From JABDMH01 sp965223105 (lineage in GTDB: Bacteria > Bacteroidota > Bacteroidia > Chitinophagales > Saprospiraceae): DNA of 64,000 bases. How positions within the stretch are numbered: the stretch's first letter is position 1; each line of letters opens with the position of its first letter. The stretch covers positions 3,038,001 through 3,102,000 of the forward strand of contig OZ244987.1 of NCBI GenBank assembly GCA_965223105.1. The letters are read 5' to 3'. Made by a program: the position numbers and the translations under genes. Below the pieces are notes generated by a model, which was not told where the DNA came from, did no database searches, and saw only the letters and a program-made list of their open reading frames with translations. This document shows, piece after piece, positions 25,792 through 36,500 of the stretch.

Positions 25792-28230
25792 ATGATCAAG
25801 AACTATATCATAATTGCCATAAGATCCTTTCGGAGACAAAAAATTCTGGCTGCCATTAATATTATTGGTCTTAGCCTAGGATTGGCTTGTCTTATTTTAT
25901 TCCTGACCTACTCTTTGCATGAATTTAGCTTCGAGCACATGCATCAAGATGCTGATCAGATCTATCGGGTATATCGCTGGACTAAAGACATTCACGGTCG
26001 TGGTAACGAGGGAGATCCCCATTTGCCGATGCCTCTGGCCCAAGCGATGGCAGAGGATCTTCCCGATGTGGTTGAGGTGTTGCGATGGAAGGAAGCGTGG
26101 GGTGAGAATTTTGTTCGAATTAACGGCGAGATCAATCGGGTTGAAATCTCGCATGTGGATCCAAATCTGTTCACATTTTTTGATTTTCCGCTCAAATATG
26201 GAGAACCCGAATCAGCGCTCTTAAGGCTCAGCTCTGTAGTCCTCACTGAGGAGACATCACAGAAACTGTTTGGTGAGAGTAATTCGATCGGAAAAGTGAT
26301 CGAGATTCAGATTGAAGACGAGTTTATTCCATTCACCGTGTCAGCGATCGCTCAAAATATCCCAAGCAATTCTTCCAAGCGTTTTCAAATCGTAGGGAAC
26401 TTTTTGTATTTCGAACAGACCGCTTATGGTAAGCGAAGAGCCAATAGTTGGTTCAATTCTTTCCTGACTGTTTTTGTAAAACTGCGGGAGGGAAGTGGGC
26501 TTGCAAGCAATGAAGATGCACTATTGCAGTTTCGCCGTAAATACTACCCCAATGAAGAAGCTGAATTACGTGCCGAAGGTTATTGGACAGGTGATGGTGC
26601 ACCAGTAACCTACCGTCTTCAACCCGTCCGTGAAATGCATCTCAATACTGAAATAGGAGGAAGCGAGGTTCCTGCTATAAATCCTGCCAACATTTGGATG
26701 CTCCTTTTAATCGCTGGTGGTGTCCTACTCATAGCTATCATTAACTTTACCACCCTTTCGATCGGTCGGTCTGCAAACAGGGCACAAGAAGTGGGGATTA
26801 GAAAAGTCTTGGGATGCAACAAACCTAAACTGATTTTTCAATTTCTGTTCGAATCTCTTCTACTGACATTATTGGCCACTATAATGGCTGTTGGACTTAC
26901 CCATGGCCTACTACCCTATTTTAATGAGCTTTCAGGCCGTGAAATGTCGATCTCACTTTCTGATTATCCACAACTGCCGTGGTTATTGGTAGGCACTGTT
27001 ATCATTAGCAGTGTCTTGGCCGGCTCATACCCCGCTTTAGTTCTTTCAAATTTTGAACCGGTTAAAGTTCTGCAGAAGAAGATAAGACTTGGAGGCTCTA
27101 ATTATTTTACTAAGTCCCTGATGATGGTCCAATTTACTCTATCTAGTGGGTTGATTATTGCCACTGGGATTATTCTCGCACAAGTTGACTTCATGCAATC
27201 CAGGCATCCTGGATTTGATAAGGAAAATGTGCTAGTCATCGACGCCGAAGGGACAGATACGAAGACCATTTATCCAAGAATTAGAGATGAACTGCTTACA
27301 ACACCAATGATATTAGGTATGGCCTCATCTGACCTAGGATTGGGTGAAGGAAATGGCTGGAGTAGATCAGGATTTGACTACCATGGACAACACAAAGAAA
27401 TTTATGAGTACTACGTAGATGATGATTACCTTTCGGTTATGGGGATGAAGTTGTTGACCGGCCGAGATTTTGGTCCGGACTATCAAGATGGTGCCAATAG
27501 ATCTGTTATTATCAATCAAGCCATGGCCCGAGATTTCGGTTGGACTCCTACAGAGGCCCTGGGTCAGGAGCTGACTGGATACTCGAGGAACGGTCCACAA
27601 CCCAAAGTGATCGGTGTGGTAAATGATTTCAATTTTCGCCCTTTAAAAGAAGATATTCAACCCCAAATGTTCCATCAATTCGAAGACTACCAACCCTTCA
27701 AATTCTTCGTTCGGATACAAGCAGGAAATCAGGCACAAGTCCTGTCTAGAATCGATGAGGTGTGGAATCAGGTAGTCCCTGGATTTCCCCTCAAAATCAA
27801 CTTCCTTGATGAAGAATTGGATCGATTTTACCGGTCGGAACAGAGATTGGGGAAGATCATTGGATGGGCTGGTGGAATTTCGATTTTTTTAGCTGGTCTC
27901 GGACTTCTTGGCTTAGCATTTCTCGCAGGCATCAACCGATCTAAGGAGATCAGTATTCGTAGGGTTTTGGGAGCGACAATGGTTAATGTGATTCAATTGC
28001 TTTCCAAAGATTTTGTTCGTTTGATCGGCTTGTCTTTTTTGGTAGCGATACCCATTGTCTGGCTATTGATGGATAAATGGCTTACTGATTTTGCTTTTCA
28101 TATCAATATGCCTTGGTGGATTTACCTTGTTGTTTGCATGGGTACAATTTTACTGGCTATTGCAACCATATCTCTTCAAAGTATACAATCTATCGTGCGA
28201 AACCCGATTGAGTCCTTGCGTACCGAATGA
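25792..28230 (+). CDS. MacB/FtsX-type ABC permease 6 of 7
   Basis: 812 aa from the ATG at 25792, which gives MIKNYIIIAIRSFRRQKILA, matching the family start. The frame is open 23 codons further upstream, but that part (Cys, Pro and Lys rich) has no counterpart in the paralogues. The first FtsX core is AIINFTTLSIGRS with EVGIRKVLGCN, the second EISIRRVLGAT, ending NPIESLRTE. Same two-half, eight-helix layout. It follows permease 5 after 158 bases and precedes permease 7 by 21. Confidence 0.9.
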   Translation: MIKNYIIIAIRSFRRQKILAAINIIGLSLGLACLILFLTYSLHEFSFEHMHQDADQIYRVYRWTKDIHGRGNEGDPHLPMPLAQAMAEDLPDVVEVLRWKEAWGENFVRINGEINRVEISHVDPNLFTFFDFPLKYGEPESALLRLSSVVLTEETSQKLFGESNSIGKVIEIQIEDEFIPFTVSAIAQNIPSNSSKRFQIVGNFLYFEQTAYGKRRANSWFNSFLTVFVKLREGSGLASNEDALLQFRRKYYPNEEAELRAEGYWTGDGAPVTYRLQPVREMHLNTEIGGSEVPAINPANIWMLLLIAGGVLLIAIINFTTLSIGRSANRAQEVGIRKVLGCNKPKLIFQFLFESLLLTLLATIMAVGLTHGLLPYFNELSGREMSISLSDYPQLPWLLVGTVIISSVLAGSYPALVLSNFEPVKVLQKKIRLGGSNYFTKSLMMVQFTLSSGLIIATGIILAQVDFMQSRHPGFDKENVLVIDAEGTDTKTIYPRIRDELLTTPMILGMASSDLGLGEGNGWSRSGFDYHGQHKEIYEYYVDDDYLSVMGMKLLTGRDFGPDYQDGANRSVIINQAMARDFGWTPTEALGQELTGYSRNGPQPKVIGVVNDFNFRPLKEDIQPQMFHQFEDYQPFKFFVRIQAGNQAQVLSRIDEVWNQVVPGFPLKINFLDEELDRFYRSEQRLGKIIGWAGGISIFLAGLGLLGLAFLAGINRSKEISIRRVLGATMVNVIQLLSKDFVRLIGLSFLVAIPIVWLLMDKWLTDFAFHINMPWWIYLVVCMGTILLAIATISLQSIQSIVRNPIESLRTE

Positions 28231-28251
28231 TAAGTTTAACGATGCCTGACT

Positions 28252-30666
28252 ATGTTAATTAACCACTTGATCCTGGCTCTGCGTCAATTAATCGCTAGTC
28301 CAATCCTTGCAACAATGAAAATAGTGGGGCTAGGTCTAGGCATCGGCGCAAGTCTATTATTGATCAAGTTTGCCAGCTGGCACTGGAGATTCGACAAATT
28401 TCATGAGAATCGTGACCGTATCGTTCGAGTAGAAACAAATATTCTTCAATCAGGTGCACCTGAGGTCCGCAATGCCATGACGTATTCTGGTGTAGCGCCA
28501 CTGGTAAAATCCGCATTTCCAGAGGTTGTAAACTCGTGTCGGTTAGGTAAATGGATCGCTAATGATGTATTATTTCGGCATGAAGAAAATCTGTTGCGTG
28601 GAACCCATTGCTATTTTGCAGATCCATCCTTCTTCGACACATTTTCGTTCACCATGATCGCAGGAAACGGTAAGTCAGCCCTATCGGAGCCCAATACTGT
28701 GGTATTAACGGAAACCGCTGCAAGAAAGCTGTTCGGAACAGAGAATCCACTGGATCGAAGCATCCTTTTTGAGAATAGGAAACCTTTTCGAGTCACCGGC
28801 ATTGTGGCCGATCCACCACCGCAGTCGCATATTCAGTTTGAAATCCTGGCTTCGTACTCTACAATGACCAGTTGGGGTCTTGAAGTCTTCGGCGATGATG
28901 AATTTGATAGTCCCTATGTGTACACCTACCTATTGTTGGCTGAAGGATCTGATTTGGATGCACTATCTGCAAAGATTACCAGCGAGGTATCTGGTTCCTC
29001 CTATCAAAACACCAATATTTTTCGGTTACAGCCACTGGAAGAAATCCACTTGTATTCTAATCTTTCCAATGAGCTGGGACCGACAGGTCTTGGGAAAAAT
29101 ATCTTGACGCTCATAAGTATCGCTTTCGTCGTACTGATACTGGGATGGATAAATCACTTCAACATTGCTACTGCCCAAGCGCTCGATAATATCAAATCAC
29201 TGAGTATCCGAAAAATTATTGGGGCATCTAGGAAGGATTTATTTTTACAGCTCTTCATAGCTGCTCTGCTCACCAACATTCTGGGGATCTGCTTGGGAGT
29301 AGTTATTGTTGCCGTCACTCAACCCCAGCTGGAAGCATTCTTCAGTGTGACCTTTGACGAACTATCAATTGATCAAGTCAGTCTGGTTGATCCGGTGGTT
29401 TTTCTGGGGACGCTATTGCTATCCGGCACTTTGTTGAGTGCTATCTTTCTTGCCAGCCTACTTTCTCAAGGTCAGATTGTAGAACACGTCTATGGCACCG
29501 GACGTTCGGGCATTCAAAAATCACGGCTGAGGGGTACTTTGATCGTACTGCAATTTGCCGCGATCATGGTATTGATGGTTGGATCTGGAGTCATTTACCA
29601 ACAAGTGCAGTTTATGCTTGAGAAAAACTTGGGATTTCAAACTAAAGATATCCTCGTTTTACGTGGTCCCCTCGGCATAGGCTATGAAAAGCTCCATCTG
29701 GGCTGGACAAATTTTAAGCACGAGATCCAGGCCATACCAAATATCGAATCGATCACTGCATCCCATGATATACCCGGAAATTCACTGGAACTAATCGAAA
29801 AATTGAACCTTGGCAATCAAAGCTTCGAATATGGGTTCTACCGAAACTACGGTGATCCGGGTTATTTTGAAACGTTAGCCATCCCTTTTATAGCAAAAGC
29901 TGCAAATTTTAGTAAACTAAAGCCTGATGAAAGAGGTGTAGTGGTGAACCGGATGGCTGCTGACTTCTTGGGGTTTAAGCACCCGGAAGATGCAATTGGT
30001 CAGGAGTTGGAATTATGGGATTGGGAACTTCAGATCACCGGCGTCGTAGACAATTACCATCAGCTATCTCTACACCACGCCATGATCCCGGTAATCTACG
30101 ATTATAGATCTGGAACTGAGATAGAAGATGGATACTACACAATAAGAGCTAAGCCCGGTACTGATTTATCCGACTTAACGTCACTTGTAGAGCCCCATTT
30201 TAAAGAAGCTTTTCCATATACCGTCTTTGAACCCATCTCCTTGGAGGATCACTACTTCTCCCAATACCGGGCCGATCGGGATTTTAAATGGCTTGCCATC
30301 ACGTTGACCGGCCTGGCGATTTTCATTGGATGCTTAGGTCTATTGGGGCTACTAATGATATCCATCAGCCAGCGTATTAAGGAGATCGGTATTCGAAAAA
30401 TCCTTGGAGCTTCAAACATGAGAATACTAAATCTTCTTTCAAAAAGGCTACTACAACAGGTTGCATTTGCCATCGTGATGGCCATGCCCATTAGTTTTTA
30501 TCTGGCAGAGTCTTGGTTGCAAAGATTTAACTATCGAATTGAGATTTCGGGATGGGTTTTTATTCTTGCTATTGGCCTAACATTTGGTCTATCCTTACTT
30601 ACCATTGCTATTCAGTACCATCGCTTAACCACATTGAAACCCATTGAGCATCTCCGGGTAGAGTAA
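28252..30666 (+). CDS. MacB/FtsX-type ABC permease 7 of 7 (most divergent)
   Basis: 804 aa starting MLINHLILALRQLIASPILA. The first FtsX core is strongly altered: WINHFNIATAQAL with SLSIRKIIGAS, lacking the acidic residue before the IRK motif. The second, EIGIRKILGAS, is standard. The C-terminus, KPIEHLRVE, lacks the Asn-Pro of the others. Still, the frame is intact and all hydrophobic segments are there. It closes the array; a possible bidirectional terminator lies directly after it and the next gene runs the other way. Confidence 0.9.
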   Translation: MLINHLILALRQLIASPILATMKIVGLGLGIGASLLLIKFASWHWRFDKFHENRDRIVRVETNILQSGAPEVRNAMTYSGVAPLVKSAFPEVVNSCRLGKWIANDVLFRHEENLLRGTHCYFADPSFFDTFSFTMIAGNGKSALSEPNTVVLTETAARKLFGTENPLDRSILFENRKPFRVTGIVADPPPQSHIQFEILASYSTMTSWGLEVFGDDEFDSPYVYTYLLLAEGSDLDALSAKITSEVSGSSYQNTNIFRLQPLEEIHLYSNLSNELGPTGLGKNILTLISIAFVVLILGWINHFNIATAQALDNIKSLSIRKIIGASRKDLFLQLFIAALLTNILGICLGVVIVAVTQPQLEAFFSVTFDELSIDQVSLVDPVVFLGTLLLSGTLLSAIFLASLLSQGQIVEHVYGTGRSGIQKSRLRGTLIVLQFAAIMVLMVGSGVIYQQVQFMLEKNLGFQTKDILVLRGPLGIGYEKLHLGWTNFKHEIQAIPNIESITASHDIPGNSLELIEKLNLGNQSFEYGFYRNYGDPGYFETLAIPFIAKAANFSKLKPDERGVVVNRMAADFLGFKHPEDAIGQELELWDWELQITGVVDNYHQLSLHHAMIPVIYDYRSGTEIEDGYYTIRAKPGTDLSDLTSLVEPHFKEAFPYTVFEPISLEDHYFSQYRADRDFKWLAITLTGLAIFIGCLGLLGLLMISISQRIKEIGIRKILGASNMRILNLLSKRLLQQVAFAIVMAMPISFYLAESWLQRFNYRIEISGWVFILAIGLTFGLSLLTIAIQYHRLTTLKPIEHLRVE

Positions 30667-30667
30667 T

Positions 30668-30720
30668 CCACTTTTGGTTATGAATTTAGGTACCCCTTAT
30701 TGATTCTAATTCAGAAGTGG
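30668..30720. terminator. Possible bidirectional terminator between permease 7 and the receptor gene
   Basis: CCACTTTTG (30668-30676) pairs with CAGAAGTGG (30712-30720) over 9 bases with one G-T wobble, across a 35-base loop. It lies between two convergent genes. The long loop and lack of a run of T after it make this weak. Confidence 0.25.
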
Positions 30721-30731
30721 CTCAATACTTA

Positions 30732-33206
30732 CTAATTTGTATTTCCTCCACTCTGGTTATTATTTCCATCACCTTGCTTAAGATCACTGTTTCTAATTTT
30801 GCTGCTGCGTTGTTTAGCTTTGAAGTCCAACTTGCCCAGGGTATAAGAAAAATTTAATCCAAAGGACCGGAATGGCAATCGAAAATCCGTCATTTGATAG
30901 AAAGTCGGACCTTCCAACTCGCTTTGAAACCGCTTGGTTTCATTAAATGGATCAATAATGGTAATGCCTAAACTCGCCTTCTTATCGAGTATCTCTTTCT
31001 TAATGCCCAAACTCATCATTGAAAATGAGGGCACTTTGCCTTGCAAAGTCTGGCGAGGTGAGTTTGCAAATCCAAAAACATCCGCTTTCCACCCTTTATT
31101 TAGACTAAAGCTGGAATTGGCAAAGATTTTATACTGCACCCCTCTATTTTCTAAATTGAGACGCTCACTGGTTGCATTGAAGGAATAAATATCAAGATTG
31201 CTTCGAAGTGTCCAAAATTTCTTGATCGAAAAGCTTGTGAAAAAATTGAGACCTAATGAATGAGTCACACCAATATTTTGATAAGTCGTTTCAGAAACAC
31301 CATTCTCACTCACAGTTAATAGGGATTGAATAACATCATTGGTCTTTCGGTAATAAATTGAAGTGTTAAATACGGTACCCCGCTTAAAAGATGTGTAGCC
31401 AATATCATATTGGTTGCTGATTTCTGGAGCCAAATAGGGATTGCCAAAAGTAATGTTGCGCTTATCAATACTATTTACAAAGGGATTAATATAAAAGAGG
31501 CTTGGCCTTTGAATTCGCTTGGAATAGCTTGCTTTCAATGTGTTAAACCCAAATTTTCGAGATAAAATAATACTCGGAACAAGATTGTCGTAATTATTTG
31601 AAAAAGGTCTTTCCTCAGAAGAAAAACCGCCCTCAATATGAGTCCTCTCATATCTGGCACCGGCAACGAGGCCATAGTTCTTGGCAAAACTCCAGGTGAA
31701 CGAGTTATAGCCAGCATAGACATCTTGCTTATAATCAAACCGGTTGGATCGGGAAGGATCAATAAAATAGGCTTGTGCTGTCTCGTCAAAAATGTCATAA
31801 TTGTAATCACTATCTATATCGCGGACGATCGTCTTAGCACCAACCTCCCATCTCAGTGACTTGCTAAACGGATGAACATAGTCTACTTGTATGGTAGCTT
31901 CCAGATTTCGACCATCATTCAAAAGATTTTCATTGACAAGAAGTGAGGGGTCATTGCCCGTCTGTCGCAATGTCGACTGATCGTCACTGACATTTCCCGA
32001 GAGTTGAAAAGCTATGGAAAATTCTTTTTCAGGAGTTTCATAGGTTTTGCGATAGTCGGTTGTCCAATCGTATCCACTGCGCAAATTCTCTACAGTATTT
32101 TCACGTAGATACATTTGTTGAAGAGCGAGAGAAGGGTCAAGGAATTCAGCATTCTGAAAACCCTCTTGATCAAAGGAATGGCCCCTCAAGCTGAAAGAAC
32201 TGTTGATGCTGTGGTAGGCATTGAAATCATAGAATGCTCCTGCCCTTCCCCAAAAGCCGATACGGGATGAATTGGTAATACCCGATTGATCTAAGGTCCG
32301 CCGTGCACCATTTACCAAATCTTCGCGATAAAAGGAATTTCTTGCATCTTGAGGAGAAGAATAGTAAATGCTTCCAGATCCATTGACACCAAATCTACCT
32401 TTGGCAGCATTTACATTTAACGAACCCCTGTTTTGTCGAGTGCCAACTGCCCCGGTTAAAGTTGCACTGTATCCTTGAACACTTTTTTTCTTGGTAGTGA
32501 TATTGATAATACCTCCCGTGCCTTCGGCATCATATTTCGCCCCGGGAGTAGTGATCACTTCAACACTCTTTATTTGATCCGCTGGAAACATTTTTAATGC
32601 GTCAGCAACATTGTTGGAAAACATACCCGATGGCTTACCATTGAGCAGAATCCTGACGTTTCTTGATCCTCTCAAAGAAACATTTCCCTCCAGATCAACA
32701 GATAGCATGGGTACTTTTCGCAAAACATCAGCTGCATCTCCTCCAACTGTAGAAGCATCCTTCTCCGCATTATACACAATGCGGTCAATCCTATTCTCGA
32801 TTACTGCAGCTTCAGCAGTGACCTCTACTTGCTCAAGCAGGACTTCATCAGGTATAAGTAATATGTCACCGGCATCAAAATCAGGGATTTCAGGAGTCAG
32901 TTTGATGTTGGGAATGGTCTTGGATTGAAAGCCAACAAAGGAAATAATCAGGCGGTAGGAGCCCAGCTTGACCTCGGGCAGCTTAAAATCTCCCTTATCA
33001 TTGGTGATTATACCATCAACCGTATGATCACTGTCGTCTTCCTGCAAGGCAATGGTGGCAAACTCCAGGGGTTCATGGGTTAGGCTGTCAATGATCGTAC
33101 CTGTAATCTTGCCAGTGATCGACGACTTTTGGCCTTGATTTTGCCAATGCTGACCCGTAACTTGACCGATCAAAAGCATGAACATTAGGATGGGCAGCGC
33201 TTTCAT
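30732..33206 (-). CDS. TonB-dependent receptor / outer-membrane beta-barrel protein
   Basis: 824 aa. Signal peptide at residues 1-18 (MKALPILMFMLLIGQVTG). Residues about 30-120 form a carboxypeptidase-regulatory-like beta sandwich (ITGTIIDSLTHEPLEFATIA, NDKGDFKLPEVKLGSYRL), usual in Bacteroidota receptors. A plug domain follows (about 125-245: DVLRKVPMLSVDLEGNVSLR, VEVITTPGAKYDAEGTGGII), then a barrel (about 260-795) of the outer-membrane-protein type. The C-terminus ends in a polar Asn/Gly-rich tail rather than an aromatic residue. No SusD partner or sigma/anti-sigma pair is near, so it is probably not a classic glycan-uptake receptor; siderophore or peptide binding is possible. Transcribed leftward, convergent with the permease array. 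Confidence 0.88.
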   Translation of the reverse strand: MKALPILMFMLLIGQVTGQHWQNQGQKSSITGKITGTIIDSLTHEPLEFATIALQEDDSDHTVDGIITNDKGDFKLPEVKLGSYRLIISFVGFQSKTIPNIKLTPEIPDFDAGDILLIPDEVLLEQVEVTAEAAVIENRIDRIVYNAEKDASTVGGDAADVLRKVPMLSVDLEGNVSLRGSRNVRILLNGKPSGMFSNNVADALKMFPADQIKSVEVITTPGAKYDAEGTGGIINITTKKKSVQGYSATLTGAVGTRQNRGSLNVNAAKGRFGVNGSGSIYYSSPQDARNSFYREDLVNGARRTLDQSGITNSSRIGFWGRAGAFYDFNAYHSINSSFSLRGHSFDQEGFQNAEFLDPSLALQQMYLRENTVENLRSGYDWTTDYRKTYETPEKEFSIAFQLSGNVSDDQSTLRQTGNDPSLLVNENLLNDGRNLEATIQVDYVHPFSKSLRWEVGAKTIVRDIDSDYNYDIFDETAQAYFIDPSRSNRFDYKQDVYAGYNSFTWSFAKNYGLVAGARYERTHIEGGFSSEERPFSNNYDNLVPSIILSRKFGFNTLKASYSKRIQRPSLFYINPFVNSIDKRNITFGNPYLAPEISNQYDIGYTSFKRGTVFNTSIYYRKTNDVIQSLLTVSENGVSETTYQNIGVTHSLGLNFFTSFSIKKFWTLRSNLDIYSFNATSERLNLENRGVQYKIFANSSFSLNKGWKADVFGFANSPRQTLQGKVPSFSMMSLGIKKEILDKKASLGITIIDPFNETKRFQSELEGPTFYQMTDFRLPFRSFGLNFSYTLGKLDFKAKQRSSKIRNSDLKQGDGNNNQSGGNTN

Positions 33207-33309
33207 AGATGGCTAGTTTGGCTGTAAATCTATGAGTATTCAAGGTATTTCCGATGATTATTAGACCAATCTATGGTTTGCCTAGATGCTCTATGGCTTC
33301 CGGTGCCAT

Positions 33310-33537
33310 CTAGGAAGCTATAGCACTAATAGCTCTGATTCGCTCGCTGGTTTGTTTGCCCACATATTTCGCCAAATAATCCTCAATATAGCAGGGAGTC
33401 ATTTCTGGATTCTTTGACTTGTCTAGTCTGCGACCAAATAACATCGCGACTCTAATCGGGCTGGTAAATAAACTGACCTCGCCCTTTACCGCACTGAGGT
33501 AGGCAAAAGACGAGGTCGGGCGTTCATAGAAATGGAC
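33310..33537 (-). pseudogene. Unidentified 75-codon coding-like fragment downstream of the metalloprotease
   Basis: Directly after the metalloprotease stop and in the same frame, 75 sense codons run to a TAG at 33310. The translation looks protein-like: FAYLSAVKGEVSLF, IRVAMLFGRRLDK, MTPCYIEDYLAKYVGK, SERIRAISAIA. Only one internal ATG (33444) exists. I do not recognise the family. It could be the 3-prime remnant of an older gene or a small gene starting at 33444. The rest of the 331-base gap (33207-33309) shows nothing. Confidence 0.3.
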
Positions 33538-36500
33538 TTATTGACAGGGTCCTATATTGATTTCGAACTGTGCAGTAGCCTGCACTTCAAAATTGGCTCT
33601 TAGTTCCACGTTGTTTCCTGCTCTAAAAATCACATTTCCACCACCAGCGACTGTACCCATCGAAGTCAACTGGGTTCCGGCCTGATAGGTACCATTGGGA
33701 ATTGGGGTCTGATCCACAGCCAGCATATCTTGGCAATTAACCCCTCCCTGGGTGCAGATTTCAAGAGTCCAGCCTGTCAATTGGCCTTCATCGCCATCAG
33801 CATTATCATTGACCATCAACACCCAATTGCCCATTGGATTTTGGCCATTAAATGCGGCCAATGGATTTTCGGGCTGCTCAGTTGCAGCATCGGAGATCGG
33901 ACAATTAAGGGCATTGGCAGCAGCATCATCCAAGGAAATGTTGAAATCTGCTACACCCCCACATTGGTTTTGGATCAGAACCACCGAAGTTCCCATGGGA
34001 CTCATTAATGTAAAAGTCAGGTCACCCACCCATGAATGCGTTCCCGTGAGATTCTTAATATTCACATCGGCAATGGTGCCTCCAGTAGGTACATTGATGG
34101 TTGAGGTGATCGTGTTATTATCAGTGATGTTGATGGGCACATCGGCAGCAATGTAATCGGTACAATTGTTACCCCCACAGCCCATCGGAGTGTTTAGTGT
34201 TACAGGGTTCTGGGCATAGTTGGTCAAACAGGCCTGATTATTGGCAAGGCGTACCACCACGTTATACATCCCCGGATTTTGATTGGCAAAGGTTCCATTG
34301 TTTTGCCAGGTAGTCCCATTGTTCACGCTGTATTCTAATGCTGAGGTACCGTTGGCATTCACGGTGATGGTACCGGTAGGGGTTTGGCAAGTTGGCTGAA
34401 CAACCATCACCGAAGTGATGTTTGGCGGAGTACATATCTGCTGGGTACAGATTTCCAATGTCCAGCCCGTCAATTGGCCTTCATCGCCTCCAGCATTATC
34501 ATTGACCATCAACATCCAATTGCCCATGGGATTCTGGCCATTGAATGCGGCCAATGGATTTTCGGGCTGCTCAGTAGCAGCATCAGAGATCGGACAATTA
34601 AGGGCATTGGCGGCAGCATCATCCAAGGAAATGTTGAAATCAGCCACACCACCACATTGGTTTTGGATCAATATCACCGATGTTCCCATGGGGCTCATTA
34701 AGGTAAAAGTGAGATCACCTACAAAAGTGTGGGTACCTATGAGATTCTTGATATTCACATCGGCAATGGTACCACCAGTAGGTACATTGATTGTTGATGT
34801 AATGGTATTATTATCTGTAATGTTCATGGGTACATCGACGGCGTTGTAATCGGTACAATTGTTCCCTCCGCAGCCCATCGGAGCATTTAATGTGACGGGA
34901 TTTTGGGCGTAATTTGTGAAGCAGGCCTGATTATTGGCAAGGCGCACCACCACGTTATACGTACCTGGATTTTGATTGGCAAAGGTTCCATTGTTTTGCC
35001 AGGTAGTCCCATTGTTCACGCTGTATTCTAAGGCTGAGGTACCGTTGGCATTCACCGTGATGGTACCGGTAGGGGTTTGGCAAGTTGGCTGAACAACCAT
35101 CACCGAGTTGATGGTGGGAGGCGTACAACCACCTCCGCCCGTCACCGTCACGCTTCTGAAGTTAGAGCTGAAAAGTACGCAACTGCCGCCAGAAAGGATC
35201 TGATTTAGCGTCATTCCCGTCCAGTTATTCGGATTGACTGTAGGAGGTTGGGGCCCGGCACCGCTGTAGTACGATGCGCCATAAATATTGTAAGAACCCG
35301 CAGCAAGGGTGGTGAAATTCGCACCCATGTCACTAAGCGCCACTTGACCATTGGCTGTATTTATGGCTGTATAAGTGTAGCTATAGCCAGCTCCAGGTCC
35401 TGCACCAGATGAATAGACCGAACCCGGACCGGCGAAGGTGATGGTACCAGGACCGTTGGTGCCGTTTGTAGTCCAAACAACGGCCTTATACACAGTGCAT
35501 TGATTCAAGTTTACCGTCACATCGCCACCACCCATGATGGCACCGGTGGTATTGGATCCCAGAAAATTTGAATTACATGGATTGGCTGGGTCATATCCAT
35601 TGGCATTGAAAACGGCCAGCGATACAAAGAACCCAGCCTGGGTTGTAATGGTATATGCTCCAGTAGAAGACACCGCAAAATCAAAAGCTTCATACGGTTC
35701 TGTACCCCAAATGGTTTGACAGGTTGTACCACCATCCAATGTGGCATTTGCCAATGGCCCAGTTGGATCACCATTGTCAAAATTGAAATTCAATTGGGTT
35801 ATGGCATTTCCAAAGTACTGGTTCATGTTGAGGTTAAGGCCTGGACTTGCAGCAGGAAGATTTACCGGCGTCAGCGGACAAATGTTACTGCTTTGAGCCA
35901 AGCAGGTCGAGTTTATGACAAAATCCGCATTTGAGATATCAAAGAATACCACACAGGTATTACAGGCACTTTCAACCATAATACGTCCGCCGTTCGTATT
36001 TGCCACGCCAGCAGGAATATTGACATTTTCAAAACCATCATGGGGCGTACCTGCCGCTAGGGTGTATGGAAACGTAAACCCTCCATCAGTTGAAAGACGG
36101 ATATTGACGGTGCCACAAATATTATCGGTACCGTTTACATTCCAGGTAACGTTCGTCCCTGCACCAGCATTTAAGTTTTCGCCACCGTTGGGGCTGGTGA
36201 CCGTCAGGGGACCATTGGCACTCACGGTGACAGCCAAAGGTTTACAATCAATGCCACCACCATTCATTCGGAAATCCCTCGCAGTGAGTCTAAAATTCAG
36301 GGTACGTGCTACAGTGGGCAGAGGTTCGAACGATGAAGTATAATCATTATTTCTTACCAGATTCATGTTGGGAAAGGTCCGGGTGGGAGATGTCGAAGGA
36401 GGAAAACTCCTAAAGAGTGGGGCAATGGCACTTCCTGCAGCTTGTGGGCCAATAAAACCATGAGTGGGCTCGACATTGGCTCCGTCTTCATCATATTGCT

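Noticed and set aside
33751..35115. Direct repeats as a mobile element or CRISPR
   Set aside because: The repeats are in frame, 693 bases long and encode protein domains; there are no terminal inverted repeats, short spacers or transposase.
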